64,000 nt of DNA, from contig CAJFCV020000001.1 of assembly GCA_904066235.2 (NCBI GenBank), forward strand, positions 372,001-436,000, read 5' to 3'. The DNA comes from Bursaphelenchus xylophilus. Its lineage: Eukaryota > Nematoda > Chromadorea > Rhabditida > Aphelenchoididae. The notes beneath the pieces are model-generated. The model was not told the origin of the DNA. It worked only from the letters and a program-made list of their open reading frames with translations, and made no database searches. Both the position numbers and the translations under genes were made by a program. This document shows, one piece after another, positions 32,201 through 43,690 of this stretch. Each line of letters begins with the position of its first letter. Positions within the stretch are counted from its first letter, which is position 1.

Positions 32201-35162
32201 CGAGGAAATTCTATGAATTTAAGTTAGAGTGCAGCTCGGTAAAAGCAATTTTTGGATAACATGGGGCGCAGCTTGCAAAAGTCAAAAGTGTTGGATATTG
32301 CAGTAAAAATTATATAGATAGACTGCTGAGGCATAAAAAATTCAAGTGTGTTGATTTTTTAGCTTGAAATATAGGGCGCAGCTCGGAATTATGGTTTTTT
32401 TTCCGAAAACCTGGGCGCAGCTTGAAAGTTGAATTTTGAAGATTTGCGTAAAATTTTTTGACGTCATATTTTCAGGTGCGAGCTCAGCGCGAGCTCTGGA
32501 CAATTGGCGTTTGGATTTGTCGACGTTAAAGTTGACAAAATCCTCCCGTTAACCCTTACTAACAATGGAAATGAAAGTGCAAATTTCACATTGCGAATCA
32601 AATACCCGAGTGATTACAAGGGTGGACAGGTGTTTAATGTAAGTTGAGATAATGATGGATATTATTTTTGGTTGAAATTTTAGATTTAAAAAAAAATTTT
32701 TTACAAAAAATTTCGGATTTTTTGGAATTTTTCGAATTTTTGCGTTTTTTAGATAGTGCACGTCACCTCCACCACCCTGCGAGGCCATGGTGGACAGGCC
32801 ACGTTCTCGGTGGGCTTCCACCCCCTGGCGCAGGCCAGCTACACGGCCGAGTTGATCGTGAAACGCACGAATTGCGGAGAATCCGAGTTCCGATTTCCAA
32901 TCTTTGGCTACGGCGGCAGATGCCATGTGGAGGCGTATGCGGCGCTCGGAGAACGTCTGATGGCTGGATTGGAAGGTTTAAGGGTTGTGAATGTGGACTC
33001 GAGACAAAGCACCTATCATTTCAGCTTGAGAAATGATGGGGTTCGGTGAGTGGAAAAATCGAAAAAAGTTGGGGAAAAAATGGTGGAAATTGTGGGAAAT
33101 GGAAAGTTTAGGAGTTGTGAAAGTCGATAGGAGTTGTTGGGGTATTTGAAAATAGTTTTTGTGGAGTGAAAATACAAAATTTAAAAAAAAATGGTCAAAG
33201 GTGGCATAAGATAAGGTAAAAATCGAAAATTTTAGATAAAAAAGGTGGTCAAGTTGATGATAATTTGATTACTTAGATTACATATTTGGTGTAGAGGCTG
33301 ATAAAAGTGGTATTGAAAGTTAGAAGACATTCGTTTCAAGTGAAAATTTGAAAACTTTGCAAAAAATGACCGAAAACGGCTAAAATTGGGCAAAAATGAT
33401 AAAAGCCGTTACGTAAGGGCGGAATGAGGTACTGTATTGTGTTTAGAGACTGGTAAAGTTTATTAAATTGTATTATTTTGGTGTTTTTCAACAAAAAAAA
33501 TTTTGGTTTTTGACGAAAAATTAGTAAAATAGGTAAAAAAAGTTGGAAAAAAGTGATGAGATTTGCTGATTTGGATGTTAAGATGAATTTAAAATGGTGT
33601 GAGAATAATTGTGGAGTCATGTTTCATCGTATTTTAGGTCGGCATTCTGCGCAATCTTCGCCCTGAACGAAAATAACGAGATTTTAAACGACGGCCCGGT
33701 GAAAGTAACCCCCCAAAGAACCATCATCCAGAAGTCACAGATGCTTGTGAGTGATCCCATTTTTGTTTTTGATTCCGATTTTAGAATTGCAAAGTGGAGC
33801 TGGCGACGGATAGCCTCAGGCGATCCCACTCGGCGCAGTCTTTGTCCAGCACAAAGACGGTCAATGATGGGATCCTGAAATTGCTGGTGTATTATGGAGA
33901 GGAGAGGCAGAGATTGAGGTTCAAACAGTACGTTTGGAGGTGTTGCTGGAGATTTTTTGGGAAAAAATTTCTGGATTTTTTCGAAAAAAATAAAAATTTC
34001 GAACAAAAAAGCGAAATTTTATAGAAAAAAAGTATTGTGACTTCTTGAAAAAATCTTATTCTTTATTTTTGGGCAAATTTTTACAATTTTTGACAAGGAA
34101 ATTACTTCTATGGGGGTATGGAGTTACAGGTCGAGATATATGTCAAAAAAATCGCAAAATTTTTCTGATTCCGGAATATGTAAAAATTAGCTGCACAATT
34201 TTGGTTTGTAATGGTTAAAGAATCTTCAGAACTTTTCTCGAAACACCACGCAAATGCCTTTTTGACCAAGTTTTTACCAATTCAAAAATTTGTTTTGAGC
34301 TAAAATAAACCCTGGCATCTTCACAAGCTTTACAGTATCAAATTTGGTTCATACTACACCTTAATTAGTAGTTCCAATATAAAAAAGTAAAGCTTGTCAA
34401 GATGCCAGGGTTTACTTTAGCTCAAAACAAAGCTTTGAATTGGTAAAAACTTGGTCAAAAAGGCATTTGCGTGGTGTTTCGAGAAAAGTTCTGAAGATTC
34501 TTTAACCATTACAAACCAAAATTGTGCAGCTAATTTTTACATATTCCGGAATCAGAAAAATTTTGCGATTTTTTTGACATATATCTCGACCTGTAACTCC
34601 ATACCCCCATAGAAGTAATTTCCTTGTCAAAAATTGTAAAAATTTGCCCAAAAATAAAGAATAAGATTTTCAAGAAGGCACAATACTTTTTTTTCTATAA
34701 AATTTCGCTTTTTTGTTCGAAAAATTTTTACTTTAAAAAAAATTTGCTAAAAAATCCAAAACTTTTTTCTCCCAAAAAATCTCAAATTTTGCCTTCAGAT
34801 ACCTCGCCCAGCACAGGAAACGCTACATTTGTTACAAAGTGGACTTTGCCGTCCAATTCGAGGGAGAATCCGCCAGACCGATGAAAATGGTCTATCGAGC
34901 AGATGTCGAGGCCTTCAAGGATTGCATAAGGACCCTACGAATCGAATTCAACGACCCAAGAAGAGTGACTCAGCGCCCAGTGAGCAGAGCCGGCACTTCC
35001 ATGTCAATGTGCTCGACGATAGCGGACGAAACGCTCCTCCAACGCACCTATGCCCTCCCAGTACAGGGCTCGCCTTTTCGAACCCCCAGGGCACAACCGG
35101 AAAGAGATTCGATTCTTGCGGATAACACAGTAATTCCCACGGTTCAACGCGCCATCAGGTGA
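29231..35162 (+). CDS. spd-2: SPD-2/CEP192-type centrosome scaffold protein
   Basis: Nine exons keep one frame: 29231-29318, 29993-30444, 30593-30826, 31148-31851, 32476-32638, 32753-33045, 33638-33746, 33785-33927 and 34799-35162. They give 849 residues, close to nematode SPD-2. The N-terminal 490 residues are hydrophilic and Ser/Arg/Gln-rich. They hold acidic patches (ELAYDDDNIEIYD), a possible coiled coil near residues 160-180, and short DSA(R/H)FGR repeats. From about residue 495 the protein turns into a beta-rich ASH/SPD-2-Hydin-like domain (SGQLAFGFVDVKVDKILPLT, then FSVGFHPLAQASYTAELIVK), followed by a second beta-rich part to the end. SPD-2 recruits pericentriolar material and PLK-1 in centriole and centrosome assembly. 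The gene name rests on domain order and length, not a search. The last exon could instead splice at ATCAG|GTGAAA. Intron 8 holds fold-back B. Confidence 0.72.
31582..31662 (+). repeat. In-frame 7-residue coding repeat in the SPD-2 gene
   Basis: Four tandem units of about 21-24 nt encode variants of DSARFGR: DSAHFGR, DSARFGR, DSALSTR and DSAYF. The DNA units share GAGACTCCGCC and GGAA. This is likely a recent in-frame expansion in the disordered N-terminal half. Confidence 0.8.
33994..34731. mobile_element. Fold-back element B in SPD-2 intron 8
   Basis: Near-perfect inverted arms of about 340 bp (33994-34331 and 34388-34731) surround a 56-bp spacer. The inner parts are homologous to fold-back A, with blocks AAATTAGCTGCACAATTTTG and AACTTTTCTCGAAACACCACG. 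The outer parts (AAGCGAAATTTTATAGAAAA and its complement) extend beyond A. No coding capacity. A spliced-out transcript would form a long hairpin. Confidence 0.85.
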
Positions 35163-35467
35163 AATTTGAAGGAATTGTGACGTCATCGCCGGAAGTTGTG
35201 ACCATTTTATACGAAAAAACTGATTTTTCGCGAGTTTTTTTGGTTTTTGCGATTTTTAAGGCCATTTATGGATTTACTAACAAGGGAAGTCACTTAAGTC
35301 ACGGATCGATTTTTAAAAACGACTGTTACAGCGATGGGGAGGGTAGGACGGAGATATCAGATCTGAAAACCGCTACCTCCACCGGCCTCTGGGAGCCGAG
35401 ATAATCGACCAAAAAGGTTTGAACAAAAAAAGTTGCTCCGAATAGTCCTCTCTTCCGAAAGAAGAAA

Positions 35468-35547
35468 ACCGAGCGAGCCGAATGGTTCAGTGGTCTGGAA
35501 GCGCGCTTCCGGGTCTTGACCTTTTCAGGTTCGAATCCGCATGGGTC
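35468..35547 (+). pseudogene. tRNA-like sequence with palindromic anticodon arm (left copy)
   Basis: GCCGAATGGTTCAGTGG resembles a class II A box and GGTTCGAATCC is a perfect B box. The anticodon arm is the palindrome GGAAGCGCGCTTCC, which leaves only a short loop, so no standard 7-nt anticodon loop can be drawn. Likely a tRNA-derived element rather than a working tRNA. Confidence 0.55.
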
Positions 35548-35783
35548 AAAAAATTTATTAAACTTTTCCTGTAATTCAGTAAAATTTACCGGTAAGATAA
35601 AAAATTTTGATTTTTTGCATATTTTACGATAAAATTTCAGAGTAATAATTCGAATGCGAGTTCCAAGCGATTTGAATTTTCAAGGTTAAAAATTTACCGT
35701 AAATAGGCATAAAACCTAAAAATGAATTGCTAGTAAATTTACTGGATTACATCAACTGTTTTATACATTTTTCACAAGTTCGA

Positions 35784-35864
35784 GACCCGCGCGGATTCGA
35801 ACCTGAAAAGGTAAAGGCCCGGAAGCGCGCTTCCAGACCGCCGGACCATTCGGTTCGCTGGGTT
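35784..35864 (-). pseudogene. tRNA-like sequence with palindromic anticodon arm (right copy)
   Basis: Inverted partner of 35468-35547. Read on the minus strand it has AACCGAATGGTCCGGCGG, the same GGAAGCGCGCTTCC palindrome and GGTTCGAATCC. The two copies differ at several positions, so the arms have begun to diverge. Confidence 0.55.
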
Positions 35865-36044
35865 TCCTTCTTTCGGAAGGAAGAAATGTTCGGAGGAATT
35901 TGGTCAAACTTTTTGGTCGATTATCTCGGCTCCCAGAGGCTGGTGGAGGTAGCGGTTTTCAGATTTGATATCTCCGTCCTACCCTCCCCATCACTGCAAC
36001 AGTCGTTTTACAAAATCGATCCGTGATTTAAGTGACTTCCCTTG

Positions 36045-36449
36045 TAAGTGACGATTGGTGTTTTAAATTACTAATTGATGTGTATGTTGTATTTACCCAC
36101 TGCCATTTGCACGCTATAGCCGTAATTGTAATGATTTGAGAGAGTTTTATTTATTTAATCATCCTTTTTTTGGGTCCAACCCAAAATCATAACGTAAATG
36201 TATAAAGCATATTGAATTGATACGAGTAAATCAGTTTATTTTGAAGAGGAGGATGTGAGAAGTTGGATTCTTAATTAAAAGTGATTTTGATTTGGGAAAA
36301 GGAAGGCTGAAATTCGGAGGTTTTTGAAAGGGATCAAAAGGAGCGAAAATTCAAAATTTGAAAAAAAATAGTAAAAATATTCTCAATAGTTGTCACTGCC
36401 GCTCTGCTCCCGCCAAATTTCCACGCTCCCCGAGGCCCTTCAGAGCCGT
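36045..36449. other. Gene-free spacer
   Basis: A/T-rich. No gene seen. A GC-richer patch at 36.40-36.45 kb immediately precedes the tRNA. Confidence 0.4.
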
Positions 36450-36531
36450 GATCAGGTGGCCGAGTGGTTAAGGCGATGGACTGCTAATCCATTGGGGTTT
36501 CCCCGCGTGAGTTCGAATCTCATCCTGATCG
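36450..36531 (+). tRNA. tRNA-Ser, anticodon GCU (copy 2)
   Basis: 82 nt, identical by eye to copy 1 throughout: acceptor GATCAGG/CCTGATC, anticodon loop CTGCTAA, variable arm GGGG-TTT-CCCC and T-loop TTCGAAT. A T5 run follows at about 36539. Confidence 0.96.
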
Positions 36532-36900
36532 AATCAAGTTTTTGACGAATTTTACGAGGATTTTTAGACTTTTTAAATTGGGGACTTGATTGGAAGTTGT
36601 TGTAGAGGGTATAGGATTTATTTTTAACCATTTTTTGCCGTAATTTGGGGATTTTTAGGCTTTTTGAAATGGAGAATTGATTGGAAGTTGTTGTAGAGGG
36701 TATAGGATTTATTTTTTAAACCATTTTTGTCGCAATTTGGATAGTTTTTGAGGTTTTTTGGGGGAAAATTCATCTTTTGTCCAATTTTTTGCGGAAAATC
36801 GTCTTTTTGATCAAATTTTACTTGGATTTTCAGATGTTTTGATGTAGCGCAGTGATTGGAATTTTTTGTAGAGTGTATAGGATTTACTTTTGAATCATTT
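36532..36900. repeat. Tandem repeat after tRNA-Ser (about three copies, roughly 115-bp unit)
   Basis: TTGATTGGAAGTTGTTGTAG followed by AGGGTATAGGATTTATTTT recurs at about 36588 and 36680, and a variant at about 36855. The same phrase occurs once after tRNA copy 1, so this flank was amplified after the tRNA duplication. Confidence 0.7.
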
Positions 36901-37569
36901 GTTGTCGAAATTTGGATACTTTTTGAAGGTTTTTGGAGGAAAATTCATTTTTTTCGCAATTTTTTGCGAAAAATCACATTTTAGAAGTGGAAATGTATTC
37001 AAAATAGCAGAATAATATATTTTCAGCGCCATTTCGCAGATTTTTTTTGTCAATTTAGTAGTTTTGCCACTCATTTTTTGAAAGTTTTTGAAAAAAAATT
37101 CTCATTTTTTCTTCCAAACCTGATAGAATCCAACTTTTTTGATTTTTTAATGAACTAAACTATACTAAAGTTATTTTACAATATCAGAATTTTACTTTTA
37201 GACATTTTTCGCTTCCTTATTTTCACATTTTTACTCGATTTTCGCATTTTTTTAGAAAAAAAAGAAAAAATATATTTTTTGGGTCAAGACCGGTCAAGAG
37301 CCAATCAGCGCACCGGTTGCGCAACATGACCGATCGTAATAATATTATTCCGACACATTAAGCCCAATATGGCGGCAAAGACAAAAAGGGCTCAAGTGTC
37401 GCCGAAATCGCGCCTTTTTGTATTTCCGGTCCCATCTTGATGTCGCCGCCTGAAAATTTTATTGTCCGCCAAATTTTCGAGCCCGTTCTAAACGATTTTT
37501 TTCGATTTTAAGGCCGAAATGAGAAAAGAAATTCGGATTTTTTTTGGGAGAAATAGGTCGTATTTTAGT
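36901..37569. other. Spacer with a promoter-like GC island at 37.29-37.45 kb
   Basis: The island contains AGCCAATCAGCGC, a typical CCAAT-box context, then ATGGCGGC and TCGCGCC words. It also has a 23-codon frame from the ATG at about 37370. I cannot connect it to a gene. Confidence 0.4.
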
Positions 37570-38640
37570 TTTTTTTAAGGCTCAAAAAGTATCTTAATAA
37601 ATTCTATAGTGTTTACTGTCTCCGTTATTATCTATTAAACTCTCTTTTATACATCAAAAAATTTTTTATGACCGAATTTTACCCTATTTTAGCCTTTTTT
37701 GCCAAAAAAAAACTTCAAAAAATCCGTATTTTAGAAATTTCCAAAAACAAAAAAGCCTCCAAAAAAAATCTACAGCACTTACTGTCTCATAAATTATCTA
37801 TTTAACTGTCTTTAATTTACTATGAAATTTTTTATGACCGAATTTTACCCTATTTTAGCCTTTTTTAGAAAAAAAGCTTCAAAAAATCCGTATTTTAGAA
37901 ATTTCCAAAAACCAAAAAGCTTTCCAAAAAATTCTACAGTTTTTTCCGGCCCAGTAATCGCCAATTTCACTATCTTTTATCCACCATAAAATTTTTTATG
38001 ATCAAATTTTACTTTATTTTAGCCTTTGTTTGCAAAAAAGCTTCAAAAAATCCGTATTTTAGATATTTCCAAAAGCCAAAAAGCCTCCCAAAAAATTCTA
38101 CATCATTTACTATCACAGAAATGAACCATTAAAGTATCTTTTATCCATTACAAAATTTTTTTATGACCAAATTTTACCTTATTTTAGCCTTTTTTCGTAA
38201 AAAACTTTTAAAAATCCGTACTTTAGCCAATTCCAAAAACTAAAAAGCCTCCCAAAAAATTCTACAATTTATTTTGTGTCAGAAATTAGCTATTTGAGTA
38301 TCCTTTATCCATTACAACATTTTTTATGACTGAATTTTACCTCATTTTAGCTTTTTTTCGCAAAAAACTTCAAGAAATCCGTACTTTAGCAAATTTCAAA
38401 AACCAAAAAGCATCTCAAAAAGTTCTACAGTCTTTTCCGGTCCCATTAGTCGCCAGTTTCACTATCTTTCATGTACTACGAAATTTTTATGACCAAATTT
38501 TACCTTATTTTAGCTTTTTTTCGCAAAAAACCTCAAAAACTCGGTATTTTAGCAATTTCCATAAACCAAAAAGCCTTCCAAAAAATTCCACAGTCTTTTC
38601 CCGTCCCAGTAATCGCCAATTTCACAACATTTCATCGCCG
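37570..38640. repeat. Tandem repeat, about 165-bp unit, about six copies
   Basis: Units contain TTTTATGACC(A/G)AATTTTACC, TATTTTAGC(C)TTTTTT, CAAAAAATCCGTATTTTAG and AAAAAGCCTCCCAAAAAATT. The phrase TTTATGACC or a variant appears near 37665, 37830, 37995, 38160, 38325 and 38486. Divergence between units is appreciable. Two open frames through the end (120 and 133 codons) are repeat products. Confidence 0.8.
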
Positions 38641-39002
38641 CTCCCAGCGTTTACGACCGACCTTATGGTTGGAGCACGCGGCCTTTGAGGCCTTAATTAA
38701 TCATAGGCAGCAGCGTTGGCATTCCCGACCTTTTGCAATGCATCCGGAAGGAAGTTGGAGCCCGCTGAAAGTGCGACTCATTAATCTTGGTATCGTTCTC
38801 GGCCGGTTTTATTCATTTCGAACATTTTTTTTTCATTTTTTTCGCATTCGCGGTTATTCTCTGCGCCATTGAGCGCCGGTTATGGAATGAGAATGGCGCA
38901 AAAGTTGGGGGAGATTTGTTTGCCTCAACTTATTCATATCCGAGGCGCCGTTTTTAAAAATTTTTTATTTTTTTTTGGGGATTTTATGGATTTGGGCGAT
39001 TT
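38641..39002. other. GC-richer spacer, no recognised gene
   Basis: A GC-richer stretch at 38.64-38.83 kb lies between the tandem repeat and the next dyad array. No gene model. Confidence 0.35.
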
Positions 39003-40034
39003 GCACTGTGCGAAAACAGTTTTTCACCCAATTTTTGAGCGATTTGCACTGGGTAGAGAAGTTTGCGACCATTTTTTGGCATTTTCATGTCAAGAAAAAT
39101 GTAAAAATACATTCTGCAACCTTCTCCTTATCTCAATTCAAAATATATGCGTTTTTTACTTTTGCGCACTGTGCGGAGCCCCCTTTTCCTTTGATTTTCT
39201 CCTTGCACTGTGCGAAATGCAATTTTCTTCTGCACCGTGCAGTCGACCGTCTTTTCAACTTTTTTCTGCTTTGAGAATGCACAGTGCAAATTTTTTTTGT
39301 CACAAAAAGTTTGCACAGTGCAATCATTTTTGCGATGCCGCACTGTGCAAAATCAAAATCAATTTCTCACCTTTTCACTTTTGTTTTGCACGGTGCAGTC
39401 TCCTTTTTTCCTTTGCACAGTGCAGTTTCCGCGATAACTTTTGCACTGTGCAAGCCGATTTGTTTTGTTCTTTGCACAGTGCAGCCTCTTTTTTCTTTTG
39501 TGACGCGGTAACTTTTTCGCACTGTGCAAATTGATTTTTTTTTTGTTTTTTGCACAGTGCGATCAGTTCTTCTTTTGATTTTATGCACGGTGCAAATTTT
39601 TCCTGTTCGATTTGCGACAATGTCTGCACGGTGCAAAACAAAAATCTTCGCCCGCACTGTGCATGGTGCAACCCCTTATTCTTTCAATTTTTTGCACAGT
39701 GCAGTCTCCTTTTCTCTTCTCCGTCGTCTTTTGGACTGTGCGTTTTCCAACACTTCCGTCTTGCACCGTGCAAATGGCCTTTCTATTTTTCGCACAGTGC
39801 AACTTTTTCTTTCCGATTTGCGCGACAATTCCTGCACGGTGCAAAGAATTTCTTGCATTAATTCTGCACTGTGCAATTGAACTTTTTTATTTTGCGCACA
39901 GTGCAACTTTTTCTTTCCGATTTGCGCGACAATTCTTGCACAGTGCAAAAAATTTCTTCGCTCGCACTGTGCAATTGAACTTTTAATTTTTCGCACAGTG
40001 CGATCCGTTCTTCTTTCGGTTTTTTGCACAGTGC
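39003..40034. repeat. YGCACNGTGCR dyad array 7
   Basis: About thirty dyads lie between 39003-39011 and 40026-40034. Here the spacers are T-rich on the plus strand, so this array is in the opposite orientation to arrays 2-5. Spacer words such as TTTTTCTTTCCGATTTGCGC recur. Spacing is looser (about 27-45 bp). Confidence 0.85.
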
Positions 40035-41459
40035 AGCCAATAAAATTACGGTAAATCCACAGGGGTATGTAACGGGGTGTTTTTTATTGGATTGCGAACT
40101 TACGAGCCCATTTTCTTTTTCGTCCCATCGCTTTGTTTGGAACACCGCTTTTCGGCGCCGACTTCTGAAGCCATTTTGCGATCTTTTTTGTGCGGAAAAT
40201 TCAGTGGAGACAAAAAAAAATTATTTCCACTAAATCCACATTAAAGAAAACGTATTTTACAATGCTTTTTGAGCCTTTATTTTCGATTTTTTCTCGGAAA
40301 AATCAAGTTTTATTAGAAATTTCACGATTTTTTGCCGATTTTTTCAATTTTTCATCATTTTTCGGCCAAAAAATCGGTCCAAAATTGACCTCCAAACACA
40401 TGGACCAACGACCAATCCGATTTCATAGTCAGATTTGTCCGAGATCAGTCTGAAAAAGTCGCAAATTTCATCAAAAAATAGTCCCGAGACCCTTCCTTGG
40501 CTATGATTCATGGGAATTAAGCTTTTTTCCCTTTCAAAATAGACAAATTGATAAGCTCTGGTTGCTCAGTCACATATTCACTCCATTCTCAGTATTTTTT
40601 AAGTCAGGTTTTCGAGAAATTTGTGATTTTTTTGATGGAAAATTCAGGGATTTTGAGGAAAAATCGCTAATTTTGGGGAAAAAGTTCGTCGGAAGCTCCG
40701 AATAGCCGTTTATTGTGCTCTTTATGTCATTACCACATCGAGTCGGACCTCTTGCTGTGCCGTGCGATTCGTTTTTTGGTTTGGGGGGACAAAAAATTTT
40801 CGGATTTTTGCGAAACTTTGAGATTTTTTGCGATTTTTTGATGAATTAAAGGGAAATTTGAGGTCATACAATATTCTGCGTATTTTAAGATATTTTAGAA
40901 TGCTTCTAGTACTTCAAAAATCTCAAATTTCCTCCGAAAAAATCAAAAAATCAAGATTTTTCGCCATTTTTGGCATTTTTCCCCAAAATTTGCAAATTTT
41001 TGTAGCAAAAGCTGTTTTAGCCCTGGGGCAGTCTTATCAAAACACTATCAGCGACTCGTTGCGACCTGCGGACCTCGGTGGGGCTCCGTTTTTCCCGCAA
41101 TCCACGTGATTTTTCCCTCCAAAAATTGGTTTATTTGGCGTCGTAAAAACTGTTAAAGTTGGCGGCTTTTTGGATTTTCCTTTCATTTTTTTTCAAGCGT
41201 TTTGATGGTACGACAAACTTTTTTGATGTTTTTTGACTTTTATTGGAGTTTTTGGCGATTTTGAATGACAAATTTTGAGTAAAAAAAAAAGAGTTTTTTT
41301 TTTAATTTTTTGGGATTTTTTGCATTTTTTTTGTTTAAAAATGGCATAAGCCTAAAATAAAGCTCTATAAGGCATTTTCCTAATTTTTAGTTTACAAATT
41401 TTCAGAAAAAAATGACAATTTTCCCCAAAAAAAAGCAAAAATTAAAAAAAAATTTTTTT
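40035..41459. other. Gene-free spacer
   Basis: No supported gene. The frame at 40828-41109 is unrecognised. Confidence 0.35.
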
Positions 41460-41740
41460 GAAAATTTTCCCTAAAAAATTGGCGTTCTCTTTGACATCAA
41501 CAGTACAATATTTCCCCAAAAAATGAGTTTTTTCCAACCGCTATTCGCAAAGATACAGCTAATTAAAGAGTTTTCTCTGACCGTCTCTCCTCATTCCACG
41601 TTCTCTCTCGGAAAAAAGATTGTTGAATATCTCAGCGGCCCTTGCGAATTATGACCTCAAATTTTCAGTGATAAATATGTCTACCACGTATAGTAATCAT
41701 GCCAAATTTGAAGAAAATCCGAGGGCTACCCTCTGAGAAA
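41460..41740 (-). repeat. Family G dispersed repeat, copy c
   Basis: Read on the minus strand it has GAGATATTCAACAATC, GAGAGAGAACG and GAGAGACGGTCAGAG, and about 20 bp later GTATCTTTGCG and ATATTGTACT. No dyad array lies between the last two blocks, unlike copy b at 13.73-14.36 kb. Confidence 0.65.
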
Positions 41741-42142
41741 TTTCATTTTTAGTCAAAAATCACTGTTTTTTGACCAAAAATGGCTTACAAATCCAATTTT
41801 TCGGATGAAAGCGAAGGAAAACTCAGTAATTAGTAACGTGAAAAGCCTTGCAAATTACTTTTTATCCCTTTTTATCTTTGTTTAGCTTCAGAATTTATTG
41901 ATTTTCATCGATTTTTTGCTAAATTATTCGTCAGAATCCGAAATTTTTTGAACTTCCCCGAAAATTCGAATTCCAAAACAAAAGGCGATGATCCAATGTG
42001 GTGGCCGCAAAGTTTTGGCCACCAGCGCGTTTTTATAGCGTCATTAGGGGGTCGTCCGAACAAAGTTCAGCCAAAATCAGACAAAAAAGTCTAATTTGGG
42101 CGAAAAAATGAGAAAAAAAGAGATTTTTCGGGTAAAAAGTAC

Positions 42143-42394
42143 CGTAATTTGATTGAAAATATTTTTGACAGCTTATAAACAGCCTGTATTTTACCATGGT
42201 ATATGATTTTTTTAGCAACTGAAAAAAAATTTTTTTTGATTTTTCAAAAATTTTGATATTGGTTTAGTACTGTAATTCGATTAAAAATATTTTTTACAGC
42301 TTATAAACAGCTTGTATTTTACAGTGGTATGATTTTTTTAGCAACTGAAAAAATTTTTTTTTGATTTTTTAAAAATTTTGATATTGTTTTAGAT
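42143..42394. repeat. Two-copy tandem repeat, about 129-bp unit
   Basis: GACAGCTTATAAACAGCCTG (second copy ACAGCTTATAAACAGCTTG) and AGCAACTGAAAAA recur once, at about 42168/42296 and 42214/42340. Confidence 0.8.
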
Positions 42395-42669
42395 GGAAAA
42401 TGGAATTATTACAACGAAAAGCGATTTGCGTTCTCCGTTTAATTTTTTTTCTGTTTTTTATAGCGGATCAGGCCGTTCCCCAGGTATAATCATATCTTAT
42501 TCTTATCATTTTTCCGTTTTCTTCGCTTCAACTATAATATTTTAATTCCTTGGGGGCTTAAGACGGAACAGTCATCGATTTTTGGGCGTATTTTAGGCGT
42601 GGGAATGACTTTAGAGGCTTTTCCAAACTTTTTTAGCAATATTTTTTAAAAATTTTAGTTTCATTTTTT

Positions 42670-43355
42670 GCACCGTGCGGTTTTGGTTTTCATCTGCACA
42701 GTGCAGTTAATTTTCAGTTTTCTCTTGCACTGTGCATTTCTTAACTTTCTTTCGCACAGTGCACACAAAGCTCAAACATCAAAATGCACAGTGCGGAAAG
42801 AAAAAGGAAGAATGAGGACCGCACGGTGCAAAAAATGCGACAAATATTTGCACGGTGCGATTAGTCTTGTCTTGCACCGTGCGTTTTTTATCTTTATGTC
42901 TCACAGTGCACACAAAGCTCAAAAACAAGATGCACAGTGCGGAAAAACAAGGAAGAAGTGCGACAAACATTTGCACAGTGCGAAAGGATGAGGAGAGAAA
43001 GTTTTGCACAGTGCAAAGGACTGCGATAAGAAACTGCACCGTGCGGAAAATTAGAAAAGAGATTTGATGCGTCGTGCACTGTGCAGAAGCTGCGACAAGT
43101 AATTGCACCGTGCGACGGGAGTTTTGCACAGTGCAAAGTTCCGACTGGAAACTGCACCGTGCGGAAGAGGAGAAAAATGATTTGCACTGTGCGAAAAATT
43201 AGAAAAAATATTTGCTGCGTCGTGCACTGTGCAAAAGCTGCGGCAAATAATCGCACCGTGCGAAAATTCAAAGCGCGAGAAAACGCACTGTGCAGTTTCA
43301 AGTCGGGAATTTTGCACGGTGCAAAAATGAATTTTGGAAAAATTATGCACTGTGC
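42670..43355. repeat. YGCACNGTGCR dyad array 8
   Basis: About twenty-five dyads lie between 42670-42678 and 43347-43355. Spacers carry TGCGACAAA, AAGCTGCG and CACACAAAGCTCAAA words, which recur in arrays inside the let-23 introns. Confidence 0.85.
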
Positions 43356-43690
43356 GGACTTTTCAAGCGGTTTTGCACGTCGCGAAGGGTAAACCAGAGC
43401 TAAATTATGACTCTATTTTTGTTTATTACATCATATTCTTACTGTACTCTTCATTTCAGACCACTTTCCCTATAAAATCTCGTCAATTTTTTTTGGAATT
43501 CCCTGCAAACCGATACGATTTCGGGGCCGTCAAAACGGGAAATATCAAATTCAAAAAGCGTTTACACGAAAGTCCCGAAACTCAAAAAAAAATCTCGGCA
43601 AATATTTGCCGAATTTTCTTATGAAATTTTTATGAAAATCTTTGGGATTTGGACACGACATTCTTTACGACCCGGACTTTGTGGTTTTAT

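Larger units (their letters stand above)
35281..36044. mobile_element. Fold-back element C with a tRNA-like sequence in each arm
   Basis: The arms 35281-35547 and 35784-36044 are inverted repeats of about 265 bp. Shared blocks include GGGAAGTCACTTAA, GTAGGACGGAGATATCA, GAAAACCGCTACCTCCACC and CTGGGAGCCGAGATAATCGA. The inner end of each arm is a class II tRNA-like sequence, in opposite orientations. The 236-bp loop is A/T-rich. Located just downstream of the SPD-2 stop. Confidence 0.85.

Noticed and set aside
35160..35200. Additional SPD-2 exon after a donor at ATCAG|GTGAAA
   Set aside because: The in-frame TGA gives a product of expected length and no good downstream exon precedes fold-back C, but this cannot be excluded without transcripts.
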